A stretch of DNA of 36,017 nt from Sperchopsis tessellata (taxonomy: Eukaryota; Arthropoda; Insecta; Coleoptera; Hydrophilidae). The translations under genes and the position numbers were made by a program. The first letter of the stretch is position 1, and the number at the start of each line of letters is the position of its first letter. Location: contig JAWQRN010000147.1 of the NCBI GenBank assembly GCA_033557685.1, positions 1-36,017 on the forward strand, read 5' to 3'. Shown piece by piece: positions 1-22,400 of this stretch. The notes beneath the pieces were generated by a model that was not told the DNA's origin, did no database searches, and worked only from the letters and a program-made list of their open reading frames with translations.

Positions 1-41
1 ATATATAATTAAGAAAGATCCAATAAGGAAACAACCAACTA

Positions 42-285
42 TCTAAAAAAGTTTAATAATAAACTAGTCGACCGGTTTCGAGGCCTCTCGCCTCATCCTC
101 AGGACAAACTAGTTAATAAAGATAATACGTTAATATAATACGATAATAAGATACGGCGTTGCCTTTTGACTTGATGCATGTTCTCATTTGTTCTTGATTG
201 TATTATCTTTATTAACTAGTTTGTCCTGAGGATGAGGCGAGAGGCCTCGAAACCGGTCGACTAGTTTATGATTAAACTTTCTAAA
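42..285. repeat. Inverted repeat, ~86-bp arms, with hammerhead-ribozyme-like core in each arm
   Basis: The left arm (42-128) is the near-perfect reverse complement of the right arm (199-285), with only a few mismatches, around a ~70-bp AT-rich spacer. Each arm contains, in the outward reading, CCTGAGGA, a GAGGC/GCCTC hairpin with a short GAGA-type loop, then GAAACCGGTCGACTAG. The order CUGANGA - stem II - GAAA is the hammerhead catalytic core, here with one extra U after the core A. Similar motifs ending GAAACCGGTCG are common in arthropod repeats and are known from Penelope-like retroelements. I infer a foldback or MITE-like element, or two head-to-head Penelope termini. Whether it can self-cleave is unknown. 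Confidence 0.75.
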
Positions 286-3200
286 ATTTTGGCCTTAAAG
301 CCTTTCAATTCTCCCAGAAAATATAGAGAAGCCATTGAGATTTATAATAGTTCCAACAATATTAACAGGGTCGATGGTTATAAATTTCCATCACTTGGAG
401 GACCCCCCTGGCTCATTGCTGCCCTCTAATATTTCTTCCCCTTCTTCCGATCCAACCAAGTCTCTATCAGTGCATTGAGTTTATTCGTAGTAGTAACATC
501 GCTCGCCTTGAAAATGTCCCTTGCAACAGTGGAGGCAACAAAAAAACCGAAATTCTTCTCTTGAAACATCACCTCCACATGCTAGACCACTCCCAGACTC
601 TCTGTTAACAATTGACCATATGGTTCTTGATTTGTTATCAGTCATGAATAGTGTGTAGACTATTTACTTGTATTCCCCTTGCCAAAAATTCCTAATAGTA
701 TACTTTATAGTTCCTGCAAATAGGCCATACTTTATCGGAGTCTATCAGTTGACAGGCTTTACAGATAAAGACTATCCTTGATTCCTCTGACACCCAAATT
801 ATTTTTACGTGTACGGGGCAAAGTGTTTTAGGAAAAGCCGCCTCAAATAGCAAGGAAAAATTCTAAAGATATATGTTAAATTACTTTTCAGTTCCCGTTT
901 CACTGTACACATCCGATAATACACAATAGCTATAACTAGATAACCTACAACATTCGAATTTTTGTCCACCTTACCAATTTGAGCAACCTTATTCTGAAGA
1001 TATTCTGTATATATACATTTATTAAAATTTATTTTTTATTAACTTGAAAGAAACGAAAAAAAAAACACTAAATACAAGTAACTTCTTCAATTCTTTATTT
1101 GAAAAAATCCATTAAGGTAAAATAAAAAATTATGTCTCTATACCACATTAATTATAATTTCTTCCAATCTTTCATACTGGAAAAACATTTTTTTTACAAC
1201 GTAGAGTAAAACACAACATCGTCTATTTAACGTTTCAATATTTAGGTGTTCGTAAAGAAAATTTGTTGCATATAAATAAAGCACAATATATTGCATTACA
1301 AATATTTTTATTCATCATAAAAATAATCATAAATTATACACACAGACAGACTGAATGCAATGATTGCAGTTTATTTTTATAATAACAAATAATTACCTAA
1401 ATTATTTTTGGCAATATGTACAATGTTTTTCCCTACTTATATTACACGAAACACAACACAACAATTAATTATACAAAAAAAAACTTATCGAATCACTGGA
1501 ATGGAAAATAGCGAAATTTGGCTAAAGTTAATACATATTTACAAATTTATCTCTGAAAAACATATTCTCAAAATAAAAAACAAATTAACCACAAATTAAA
1601 TTCCAAACGTGAGAAAAAAAAACAATAACGGAAATGTACATAAAAATATTTAAAAATATAGTACAAATTTTAACCGATTAAAAAAAAACAAATCCAAACA
1701 CAATTCACAAAATTAACAGCATTAATAAAAAATGTTATCATTTATTGATGAAATCACAGTTTAATATAAATTAAAATAAAGTCGATAAAAATTGCGTAAA
1801 ATCGCTGGCAGACAATAATTCTATTTTTATTATCGCTAACTGATTTTTTTTCTTATAATATTGCCTTCTCTTCTGTTTGAATTACACACTAAGAGAATAT
1901 AAAACAAAAACTCGCTAAACGACTTCAAACACCTTATTTTTGATTCCATGTTGGACAGTAGAAATTTATTGATCAACTCGTTTTAGACGTCTGGATTGGT
2001 ACTGACGCTTCATCATTTATTAATAGAATTTGATTTGAATAGTAGTTCGATGGCCTTTCTCAGAAATTACTCAATTTTCAGTTTGGTTCAACAAACTTTA
2101 CAACAGCTATACAAATAAATTGATTTATTTTCATAAAGTTCTTTTCTTTTATAATTAGCACTTGTGTTATATTCGAAGACCGTGTAATGAAAATTTCTAA
2201 TTTCCTTCGTGAAAAGTGCCATGTTAAATTTGGGGCCGTTTAATATTCGGGCTAATAAAGAATGAGTGAAATGATATAGTTTATATAATTAAATTAAAAT
2301 TCTCTAACATTTGTAGGTGACTTGTCGACATACTAAAACCTTAATATTTCATAATGATTTACACTATTCTAGTAAGAATAAGAGTAATATAATGGATAAA
2401 GATAGGCAAAGCACACATTTCTTCTGCACAAGGAATTCAGTATTCTGTTAAAGTAAATTAATTTGCAGTGTAATAAACTATGATATTAATCACAGTATTT
2501 CTCAAAAGTAACATTAAGCTAGGTGAGGATACTCAAAAAAGTACTGCTCTTTATTCCATCTGTTTTGGCACACATAAATACTAGAAAATCAAACTTGATG
2601 CCAAGATCCATACATCTATGAATCTTAAAACAAATTTCAAAATACTTTCAAAGAAGTGGCTTTGGTAAAATGAACACAAATTTTAACAAGAATAATTTGT
2701 TTAATGGTAAAATTATCAAATTTGAATGATAAACATCAAGGATTTCGAAATAAATCGCATTAAAATAAAAGCTGCTTCGGTAGCGTAGTCGTTAACGATC
2801 ATGTGTCATTGTTATAGATTTGTAAGATGACCAAATAAAAAAACCTGGATCCTAAAGCTGTTATGTAGATGATACCCTAACTATTAGGGGAACATTTTAT
2901 TCTGAAGTAGCACATAATGCCATCGATGTATTCTTATCCTTAGAGGTTTAATTCTCAGCGAATGGAGTCATATGTTTTTCAAAGTGTCTAATACTTTTGC
3001 AACACCAGATGTCCTAAAAATTAACAATACACATGCAAATTATTAAGGTCCTTGGACTATCCCTTGATGAAACTATGGGACTACTTAGCTAATTTGATAT
3101 CTGAAAGCTATGTAAAGCTCAGTGTGTTTCGGAGTGAGCGTTTTGTCTGGTCAGGTCAGTCAACAGACCATATTAAGTGTTTACTATGCAACCTTTTATT

Positions 3201-6200
3201 CTTTAATGCAATACATAATAGTATTATGAGAAAATGCCTTGCAATTTAAAAGATGATTTAGCATCTATTTACTATTTGTGGAATGTATATAATAATAAGT
3301 AACTGATATTTTTTATCGATTACTGCTTGGTATAAAAAATTATAGATACCTTCAAGAAATTATAACTTGAAATAACCGTTACTTAAAAAGAAACTGGTTG
3401 GAGAAGAAACAAGATATATTACTGAAGTATTTGCAATCAGATACATGTAAATCTTATATCTCACAACAGAAATCACAAACTATGTAAGATATGTTTAATT
3501 TGTAAATTAGTATCGAAACATATTTTAGTAGTTTACGTATTGCATTGAAATATTATAAATAATATATATATGGTAGTTTCAGTATTTTTTTATGAGCTGT
3601 ATAAATTTGACAATTGAATGCAATTGAAATAGTTCTTACTTTTAATACAAGTATTCATATTTTGCTAAGGTTAAGTGTGAAGCAAAAATTGTGTACAAAA
3701 TTTGATTTAAAGATATTTCTTTTTCATCAGTACCTGCTACATTATATCACTTGTTTTTTATCTGTTACTTTTATTCTCATATTGATTTTAATGCTAGTTA
3801 CACAGAGTATAATATAGATATTTATATATAGCTTCACAAGAATAAATTAGGTGCGAATTACATTCTTGATATTAGTAGTGTTCCTCTTCAGTAGGAACAG
3901 ACGCGTCTAGAATATCAACTAATATCAATTATTTGCCTTATATATTCTATGTAACGGATATATATAAACATCTGGAGTATGCACTGCGTAACAAGTATTA
4001 ATATCTATATCAAGATAAAAGTAACAGGGTAATAAGTAAATGATTTAAAGTAACAGTTAATGATGTAATAGAAACTGATAACGGGATTGCACATCACTAT
4101 CCAGTACACAGACTGTGTAAGGTTAAAGGAGATGTCTGTGTAAGACTTTTTAAAGGAATACGAGATTAAAAAACAAACAATTTAAACACGAGGTTTTTTT
4201 TAGGAAGTTTGTCATTGTGCATATAATTTTTTAAGAAATGTATTTTATATTATGTTATTCAGTTGAAAGGTGGCCAGGACCTAGAAGTTTTGTTATTAAT
4301 AATTTGGTTAACCTTCAGGAATATTTGATGCAGCGAATTACCCAAATGTGGTGACCAAATAGCAGTGTCAAACAATTTGATGATATGGAAATGAGGTGGG
4401 GTGGGGTTTAGTCTATTGAAACTCTGGGAGTCCAAAGACCTCTCAATATAATACATACGACTCAATCATTGGAAGACTTTTATGTCAAATAAATGTTGTC
4501 ATTTTTCATAAACGTTTATCTAGATAAATTATATAGTAAAAAACGACTGATACAATTTATTGCCTAAGATCTTGGCAAAAAGTCTAAAGAAACAAAGTTT
4601 ATAAATTTGAAGTATGATCCTTGATACACTATTTAACAGTAAATATTATTTATCAAGTTACAATAGCTTGTCTCGAATTATCAAATTTAATTAACTCATC
4701 ATCCTTCACAACAAATTTACCAAGAAAACAAATCGATCTCTACTCTAGGTGGATTAAGCTGTAATACCTCCATTTAGTGCGAGTAGTATTACAAAGTTGA
4801 CTTTTTGGATGTCCATCGCTGTAAATATCAGCACTTTGAAGTTTTGGGAAAATTATAAAAATTTGTAGAAGTTTAATCAAAATTAACTATAAAAAACAAT
4901 AACAAGTTATTTTTAACTTTTTCATATTAAGCTGTATTGCCATGGATTGCAAGAAAGCATTTGATCCTGAATTATACTGTAAAAACATGTTTCCTGCACC
5001 TTAAAATGTACAGGTTAAGTTTACTTGATACTATAATAAGTTGCTAATACTTATAAATAAAATACAAGTATTTATGTATGTATTTAGTAATAAATAACTT
5101 AAAATTATTTAAAAGTTGTAGAAGCTTAACTTAAAAATTTGACATTTTGGAAACATGCATTTTCTTGGTTTAAATATATTACAAGATAAAATACCTTCCT
5201 GCAATTCTACTCTATGGAACAATAGCAAATATTTACAAATGAACTAATAAAAAACACTGATGGTTTTGTAATAAAACATGACAAATACAACCAATAAATC
5301 TGAAGCTTTTAGATTTAACATCTTTTGGTTAAGTTGCTGTAATGTTTGTTGAACCATACCATTTACGTTGTAAAATTTTCAAACAGCTTGAAGAGGTAGC
5401 TTATGGAATGAGACGACAGCTGGCATTGTTCTACAGCTTTGTCGCCTGTTAAATCGTTATTTTGTACTTATTGATATACATACTGTATAAATATAACAGG
5501 AAGCATTTACCTTGTATATGACAAGAAGTGCATAATTTGATTATGCAATAATAAAAAAGATCACTGGAGAAATGGCTATACACAAAATCTGACATCTTAA
5601 ATGAAAATCATTCTAAAAAAATAAAGTCATCAAAGTATGCTTCTTGTCCAGTTTTTTCTTTAATTATATCGTGGGATATCATCCCCTATGGTATATTTAC
5701 ATAAATACTATACAAACAACAATCTTTGGTAAAACAAACATAAATAACATTAATTGGATCAAAAGTAAACTAATATGCACAACGTAAAAGTTAAAGAAAT
5801 TAATCTTAGCGGTATCACCATAACGACAAAAGAGATTCTTAGTTAATATATGTTACCAGCAGCTGCAGGTGAAGAATCTATTTACTGTTGTTAAAGTGAT
5901 AAATTAAAATTTAAAATTACCTAAAATTTACTCGCTAACATATGCTACGTACATGAAAAATAATACTACTATAATCACCTTAGGCTTGAGATCGCATAAT
6001 TCCAATACAATCGTTTCAAAATTTAGACAGGAGCCGTCTTCTTTTTGCAGTACATACAAAATATACAGTAATATAATAGATAATTTATCTACACTCCAGT
6101 CTAAATGACGATCACCATTTAGTTTAAAAATATTAAATCAGTCTGAATTAAGTCGAACAAAAAAATAAATTAATCCAAGCAGTCGAATAAAATAACTTAC

Positions 6201-6269
6201 TTAAAATAAAAACAATCTTGTCTTATATTGTCTGTTAATATTAAATGGTTAAATTTTATAAGTTGTGGC
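286..6269. other. AT-rich region downstream of the gene; no gene seen
   Basis: I see no convincing ORF, RNA gene or recognisable transposon. The plus strand is A-rich around 1020-1900. A weak coding-like relic at 4262-4490 is described under findings. Part of this region may be distal 3' UTR of the minus-strand gene, but no sequence evidence decides it. Confidence 0.5.
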
Positions 6270-6502
6270 AATCGTTCGTTTAAGGAAATATTAAGCACCA
6301 ACTTTATTAAAAGCTTTTACAGACGGCACAACTTTTAAAAATCGATTCTCTCTGCCAAACAAGAAAAGACGCACCTTTAAAACGAGTACCCAGCCCATTT
6401 GCATGTAACTTTTAATAAATTGAAGCCTACCTAGTATAGTATAAGTTATATAAATTACAATTATCACTGTACAAACTAAAAGTACCACTTTTTCGAGTTA
6501 TA
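6270..6502 (-). other. Proximal 3' UTR of the ZSWIM5/6-like gene (extent uncertain)
   Basis: AT-rich sequence follows the TGA. A minus-strand AATAAA (plus-strand TTTATT at 6303-6308) about 195 bases beyond the stop is the first canonical poly(A) hexamer I see. No strong downstream element is evident, and many further hexamers exist in this AT-rich DNA. The true 3' end could lie several kilobases further towards position 1. Confidence 0.3.
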
Positions 6503-16886
<10,384 letters not shown>

Positions 16887-17159
16887 TTAGTAAACATGAA
16901 TAGACTTACAAAACAACAAACTTTCAGGGAATGTATATTTGTATGTAACTTTGTTTTTCTCAAGAGTGAAAGTAAACTAGGTATTGTTAAAGTATTGTAA
17001 AATACAGAAACTTAAAAGACGACATAAGATACCATTGAATAATAAATTATCATTTAATGGTTTTTCAACGATTATATTTGTTTTTCTATATTTATTTATA
17101 GTAGGACTGTTTACACTACTACCAAACACCGAGAAAAAAAGAGCAGCTTCCAGTGATAT

Positions 17160-18113
17160 AACTGAATTACTCACTTTTAATATACCCATGGCTGCTGGCC
17201 TTATGTCACGAATAACACGAACAATGTTGACTTTCAATTGGTCAATTGTTGCTGGTTTATCAGCATAAACCAGTCACCTCACATAGCCCTACAAGTAAAT
17301 AATCGAGAGGTGTCAAATCGCACGACCTTGGAGGCCAGTTGATAGGACCTTTTCTCAATATCAACTTTCGCCAAATTTGTATTTCAAAAAGTTGATGGTT
17401 GTGGTCGCTGACCTGTTGAAACTCACATCTCGTCCGCATCATTGTCATCCATATTTCCAAACAAAAAATCATTAATTATGGTCCGGTAAAGATCTCCATT
17501 GACCGTAACGAGGGCTCCGGCCTCATGTTTGAAGAAAAAAGGTCCGATGATGCCACCAGCGTGTAAACCGCAGCAAACGGTGCATTTTTCTGGACGTAAT
17601 AAACTCAGCAGAGTCTCTTCTGGATTGGTCTCACTCCATATGCGGAAATTTTGCTTATTAACAAACTCGTTAAGCCAAAAATGAGACTCATCGCTGAACA
17701 CAATTTTGCGATAAAACAACGGGTCACTTTGCAACTGCTCTAGATTTCAATAGGCGATAGAAAGACGCATATGATTGTCTCTTGGCTTCAATTCCTGCAC
17801 CAGTTGGACTTTATACGGGTGTAGGCCAAGATCTTTCCGCAAAATTTTCAACGTAGTAGACAGACAGAACCCCAATTCGTTTACAGGGGCGATATTCTCT
17901 TCAGTACGCACATTCCTTCGACGTGTTGATATTATTGCATCACTTAGAGAGTATGTGGTATAAAATCTATCCACAGTTCGACGGATGACTTGCTCAGATG
18001 GACATATACGCCATAAAAATCAAGTCGTCAAAATGTTGCGCAAATCGACGACAGATTTTCAAAGTAAATTTCGATGATTTGGTAGCGTTGTTCAAGCGTG
18101 AGTCTATTCATGA
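17160..18113 (-). pseudogene. mariner-like transposase pseudogene
   Basis: Reading down from ATG 18113-18111: MNRLTLEQRYQIIEIYFEN, then a degraded part, RRRNVRTEENIAPVNELG, TTLKILRKDLGLHPYKVQLV, DPLFYRKIVFSDESHFWLNE, FVNKQNFRIWSETNPEE, GGIIGPFFFKHEAGALVTVN, then INWPPRSCDLTPLDYLL and ADKPATIDQLKVNIVRVIRD. These match the insect transposase family with SDE(S/A)HFWLNGYVNKQN and WPPRSCDLTPLDYFLWG, including two of the three catalytic acids. Stops and frameshifts (for example near 17745 and 17420) make it inactive. It sits just upstream (minus sense) of exon 1. Confidence 0.9.
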
Positions 18114-19308
18114 TGATTTTCCAGACTATACTAATCATAATTGTCAACAATTAAGCGCAGTATGACAGCTGGGTTTGACAGTTAACCCTTTTGTAAGTTC
18201 TAGTTTTATAAGTGGATATAATTTGCCTAGGAGTTCTTACCTAACATTTTCAACAATTACTTTTGTGAATTTATTGGTAAGTTGTGAATATAATAATTCA
18301 ATGTGTTTTATAGTGCTTCGCGGTGCGAATAAAACCCAATGTGCCCTTGATATAGCACAAATATCATATTAAAACAAACCGATTCCAGAAAGTTGGAGAG
18401 GGATTGGCCCCACAGTATTTTCCTGGGTCAGGACCTGTGATCGCTGACAGGACTCTCTCTAACGCAGCAAGCTGCTGGCATCGACAGTCGCGAAAAGGAG
18501 CCATCCTCTTTAAAGCAAATTAAAGCTATTTATTTTATTTTCCGTAAATATACGCCCACCATACACAAACCACCACTATTGTTTATGAATTTATCCATTT
18601 CTCTACGTTTTCCAAATGCACTCGTATACCTTCTGTTGACGCTAGGGTATGTAATTATTATTTCCAAAAGTATATGTTTTCCGAAACTGAGCTCGAGATG
18701 AAGAGTTTATTAAGCAATGTAAAAATAAATGTGTGTGTAGGACCTACCTGCTTTTTTATTTTCTGCTGAAATTTCAAGAGGTAATCCTTCAAACATACAT
18801 TTAGCTAACTGCAAACTTACATTTTAAGCAAGTGTACACATGCACAGATGTGTCATTCGACCGGCTTCCACCGGTTGTTAAAATGATCACCGGTTTCCGG
18901 AAACCGTACGTTAAAACCCAGCTTTGAGGAGTTCAACAATCAATTTTGCTTGTTTTGGTATATAAGTTATATAATATAACATATAATACTCTTGTATTAT
19001 GAAATTAAATAATTAAACCACTTAGAAACAAGTGAATGGATCTTTTAAAATAACGTTATTGCCCATTTCAAATACGGCGTGAACTATTCCATAGATAAAG
19101 ACAGTAGCGATCATAAGAGAACGGGGAATCCCCTTTGTATGTATTTATAACCTTTATTTGTCGTAAAGGTAAGCGCTTAGTTATTAAGATGTTACAGTTT
19201 TGTGGTGTGTTTGAAAGAATGTATCTCGGTCACAGACAGTTATAATTGATTTAAATCTTTTTATGATGTGCTATGTTATTTTAATGTATTTTTTCTACTT
19301 GAAACAAA
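18114..19308. other. Unassigned long-intron sequence with a GC-richer patch
   Basis: 18390-18510 is noticeably GC-richer than its surroundings and contains no recognised domain. 18891-18906 is a perfect 16-bp palindrome, CGGTTTCCGGAAACCG. Nothing else was recognised. Confidence 0.4.
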
Positions 19309-20860
19309 AATGAAGCGACAATGTAGAATTACAAATTTTTTGAGTAAGAGAGATACAGAACCTGTGAAAAAAATCAAAATCTAATGATCCTGAATCCTTT
19401 TAAACAACTGACAATACAACAGTTCCAGTTAAAGAATCAGCAGCAAGTTTAAATAATGAAATTGATTTAAATAATGTATCGATTTGGTCGAAAAAAACAC
19501 TTTTATTTAAATAATTACTCCAGGTTAGAAACAACAGTTAATAGTAGTGGTTGTAAATTATGTACTGAATTTACAGCATTAAAAATAGAATCTAAAGCAT
19601 TTTCTTCTGAATGGGCCAATAAAAAAGTAATTCTTCGTGGATCAATTAAAAGAATTCAATTATCAATCCGAAAAAAAAAATATTGAACATTCATTATTTA
19701 TTTCGCATTGTAAAATCGTTGAATGTCTAAAAAGAATAAATTAACTACAATAATTGATAGTCAATGAAAAACACTTAGTTTCGAATATTCACGTGTTTCA
19801 TATAGTGGTATAGTATAGTAAACCGTAACAGACCATTACACGGAGTATCACAAGAAATAATTGTAGAACAAAAAAATTGTTTTTATATATCTACGAACAT
19901 AAGAAAAGAAATATTTACAAAAATAATTCTACAGCAATATAAATTTTGTATAATTACAGACGATGCAAGCGCAAGTTATATTTTTCTGGTGCAATATTGA
20001 ATTAATTTGTAGATTTAAAAGAACTTAATTCAACGAATGCAGAAACAATCACAACTACTTTATCATCCACGCTCGAAATGTATGGCTTTACAGAGTATTA
20101 TTTGAAAGAACATTTTGGCTTCTGCGCAGATGGTGCAAGTACGATGCTAGGAAAACAATCTGGAGTTTCGACTAGACTACTAGAAAAAACTCCTGAAATA
20201 ATTATCTGGCATTGCCTAAGCCATATAATTTAATTGACATTATATGATGCTATCAAATCAATATCTTAAGTTTTTGTCAAGACATTTCTTGACAAAATTT
20301 ATTGTATGTTCCACACGTCTAATAAAAATCAGGCATACTGAAGAGCATAGCAGAAGAATTAGAACTAGAAATTTAAAAAAAAATAGAAAGTGTTAGGACC
20401 GCGTTGGGCAGCTTGCAGTGTTAGAGCAACACAAGCTGTGTTTTAATCCTACCCAGCATTACATGAACATTTCTTAAAAAATGGCATTACTGAAATGCAA
20501 AAGAAAATGGAAAATATAGCATTAATTGAGAATATGGCACATATGATAGATATATTAGAATAACTATCTCTTCTCTCGCTTGCTAGATGTTTCTATTGTA
20601 AAGGCTGATCGATTAATTCGAAGGTGTATCAACGCTATTTACTTATTAAAAGATCACGGAGAAAAATATGAAAAAAATGGTTCCTAGCAAAATTAAATCA
20701 GAATATTATAAAAAATATTACATTTGTTACAAATAATAGTCGGGACATGTACGTATTTACAGCATTTATAGAAAATAAATGATGAGTGATGGGGAAGAGG
20801 ATTTATCCAATCCAGAAGTGGTAGTAGAAGTTTTGAACACTTGTTTTTAATGACGTTTTG
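19309..20860 (+). pseudogene. hAT-like / KIAA1586-type transposase-derived pseudogene
   Basis: It opens MKRQCRITNFLSKRDTEPVK, the short basic start common to this group. It then shows, in shifting frames, [77 protein letters not shown] and PRWAACSVRATQAV. These blocks correspond to the hAT-type transposase-like fold of vertebrate KIAA1586 and ZNF862-like proteins, around the catalytic 'CADGAS.MLG' and 'WHC..H' motifs. There are numerous stops and frameshifts. The C-terminal dimerisation block was not identified. Confidence 0.8.
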
Positions 20861-21592
20861 AAGGTTAACTGTCATTTTCTACCAACATTTAAGATTGTTA
20901 TAAATTATAATCCCCCAAATTTTCCAAAACATTTTCGGATCATGGGGACGTTGTTATTTTACGTCCGAATAAGTTTTTGCGAATCGCAATTCATGAGCAA
21001 GGGACGTACCTTAAGCAGAATATTGAAAGTAGTTGCTCTAAATTTTTTTTTATATTAAATTTTATAAACTTTCTCACAAATATAAGTTATTTGTTTTGAG
21101 TAAACGTCTACTTGCTTTCTAATTCGACCAAGACAATTAGCGAGAAGAGCAAGTTTGGTGAGGTAAGTAAATTAGGAGCAATTCAATTTACTTGCGTACT
21201 AGCCTTCCCCTCACTTGTTTTACATTTGTCTATTTGCCTAATATTTGTCTCGCTGAAACGCGTTTGATTTGTGACCATATGCAGTAAGTGTAGCAGTACA
21301 AATACGTAATAATACTGAATGAAATTTAACCCACGTACATGCCTATGCCTACACTCAAAGACTAGTAGTAACCTGCTCAATTACTTCCTTCGTGTAGACC
21401 GGCCTTAAATGTTCTGTACAAGAAGCCAATGCACATTTTGTGCAGAGTAAATATTTTGAAAACTTTAAACCCGATCGAACTCAAAATTAAACTTTAAAGT
21501 CATGAATCAGCGAAATAAATAAGTATAAATTTCGTAAATACAGCAAGGACACCTAAATAAATGTCGTATTTGTAAAAACCCTCAAGTACGTA
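20861..21592. other. Unassigned long-intron sequence
   Basis: It may contain the 3' remainder of the hAT-like element up to about 21060. No coding signal was recognised. Confidence 0.4.
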
Positions 21593-21596
21593 CAGT

Positions 21597-21930
21597 ATTG
21601 GCCATAATTATTGCAACAAATAATTAACAGATATTATTTATATAAGTAAAAATAAATAATATGTATTTATATGAAAATTAATCATATGAAGATATTGAAG
21701 TTTTTATTAATTAACAATATTTGTATTAAATAATTAACAAATTATTCTATAAATCTTATTTTCGTGTTGGCAAAATATTTGCAACAAAATCAATTTTTTG
21801 AAAACAGAGTTGAAAATTAAAAGTATTTATTAATATTTAATGTAATATCATGTTTCTTTTAATTACATCTTCCATCCTCTTTGGCATAGAATTAACTAAT
21901 TTATTAACTACATACTGGTGTCGATTCAAA
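21597..21930 (-). mobile_element. Tc1-like element, 3'-terminal fragment with TIR
   Basis: CAGTATTGGCCATAATTATT, continuing GCAACA (about 21593-21618), is a typical Tc1-superfamily terminal inverted repeat. Reading minus from about 21925, the peptide KLVNSMPKRMEDVIKRN is the Tc1 transposase C-terminal motif ((L/I)V.SMP.R...V). Sequence above 21930 belongs to a different element, so the transposase is truncated, presumably by a later insertion or deletion. Confidence 0.75.
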
Positions 21931-21984
21931 CGGAATATTTCTTTGATGAAGATTATAAGTATTTAGTTGATATGTTCATACTAT

Positions 21985-22400
21985 ATGCAAGAAATAAAAA
22001 GAAGATGACCACAACTTCACTATAGTTACTGCAATTAGATCTCCAACCTACCAGCTCGCCAAATTTCTTAGTCCCCAACTCAACCAGTTTATTGGAACAT
22101 CTTCATCATACATCAAGAATTCTGCCCATTTCATAGAGAAAATTTTAAAAATCCCTCTCATCCTTGCCAGAACCTGGATATTATTGGTCATGCTTACTTG
22201 CCATTCATACAAAACACTACAAAGAAGATACGACGTTTACTCCGCGCAAACATTCTATCAAGAGTGTTTTCCGACCTTCGATTAAAACAGCGAAATCATT
22301 ACTCATATTTTATCGACTATTTCGGTAATTTTGAAAATTACATGAAATATTTATTATCAAATAAAAGCACAGCAATGATTATTCAATTAATATTATAACT
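21985..22400 (+). pseudogene. Penelope-like reverse transcriptase relic
   Basis: Plus strand 22010-22165 reads TAIRSPTYQLAKFLSPQLNQ, FIGTSSSYIKNSAHFIEKIL. This is like the Penelope-type RT block around 'IVS..GSPTY.LAKFL...L.P..G.T.S...NS..F...I'. It is followed after a frame change by GHAYLPFIQNTTKKIRRLLR and ANILSRVFSDLRLKQ (22185-22300), which resembles the linker just before the GIY-YIG endonuclease. The intervening RT core (YxDD region) is missing. Assignment is from motif memory; other telomere-type RTs are possible. Confidence 0.6.

Noticed and set aside
1408..1599. Short ORF in A-rich DNA downstream of the gene
   Set aside because: Lys/Ile/Asn-rich translation is expected by chance from A-rich sequence.
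2771..2830. tRNA or SINE head suggested by GGTAGCGTAGTCGTTAACG
   Set aside because: It resembles an A-box only; no B-box at the right spacing and no cloverleaf could be drawn.
5395..5455. Possible small hairpin (GACGACAGCTG...CAGCTTTGTCGC)
   Set aside because: The stem is short and interrupted with a large loop; not convincing as a microRNA precursor.
1530..5705. Pumilio-like TGTAAATA motifs on the minus strand (for example near 1536, 5230 and 5692)
   Set aside because: An 8-mer of this composition is expected several times by chance in AT-rich DNA, and the 3' UTR extent is unknown.
19474..19686. 70-codon ORF as a separate gene
   Set aside because: It is a fragment of the hAT-like pseudogene; FSSEWANKKVILRG aligns with that family's N-terminal region.
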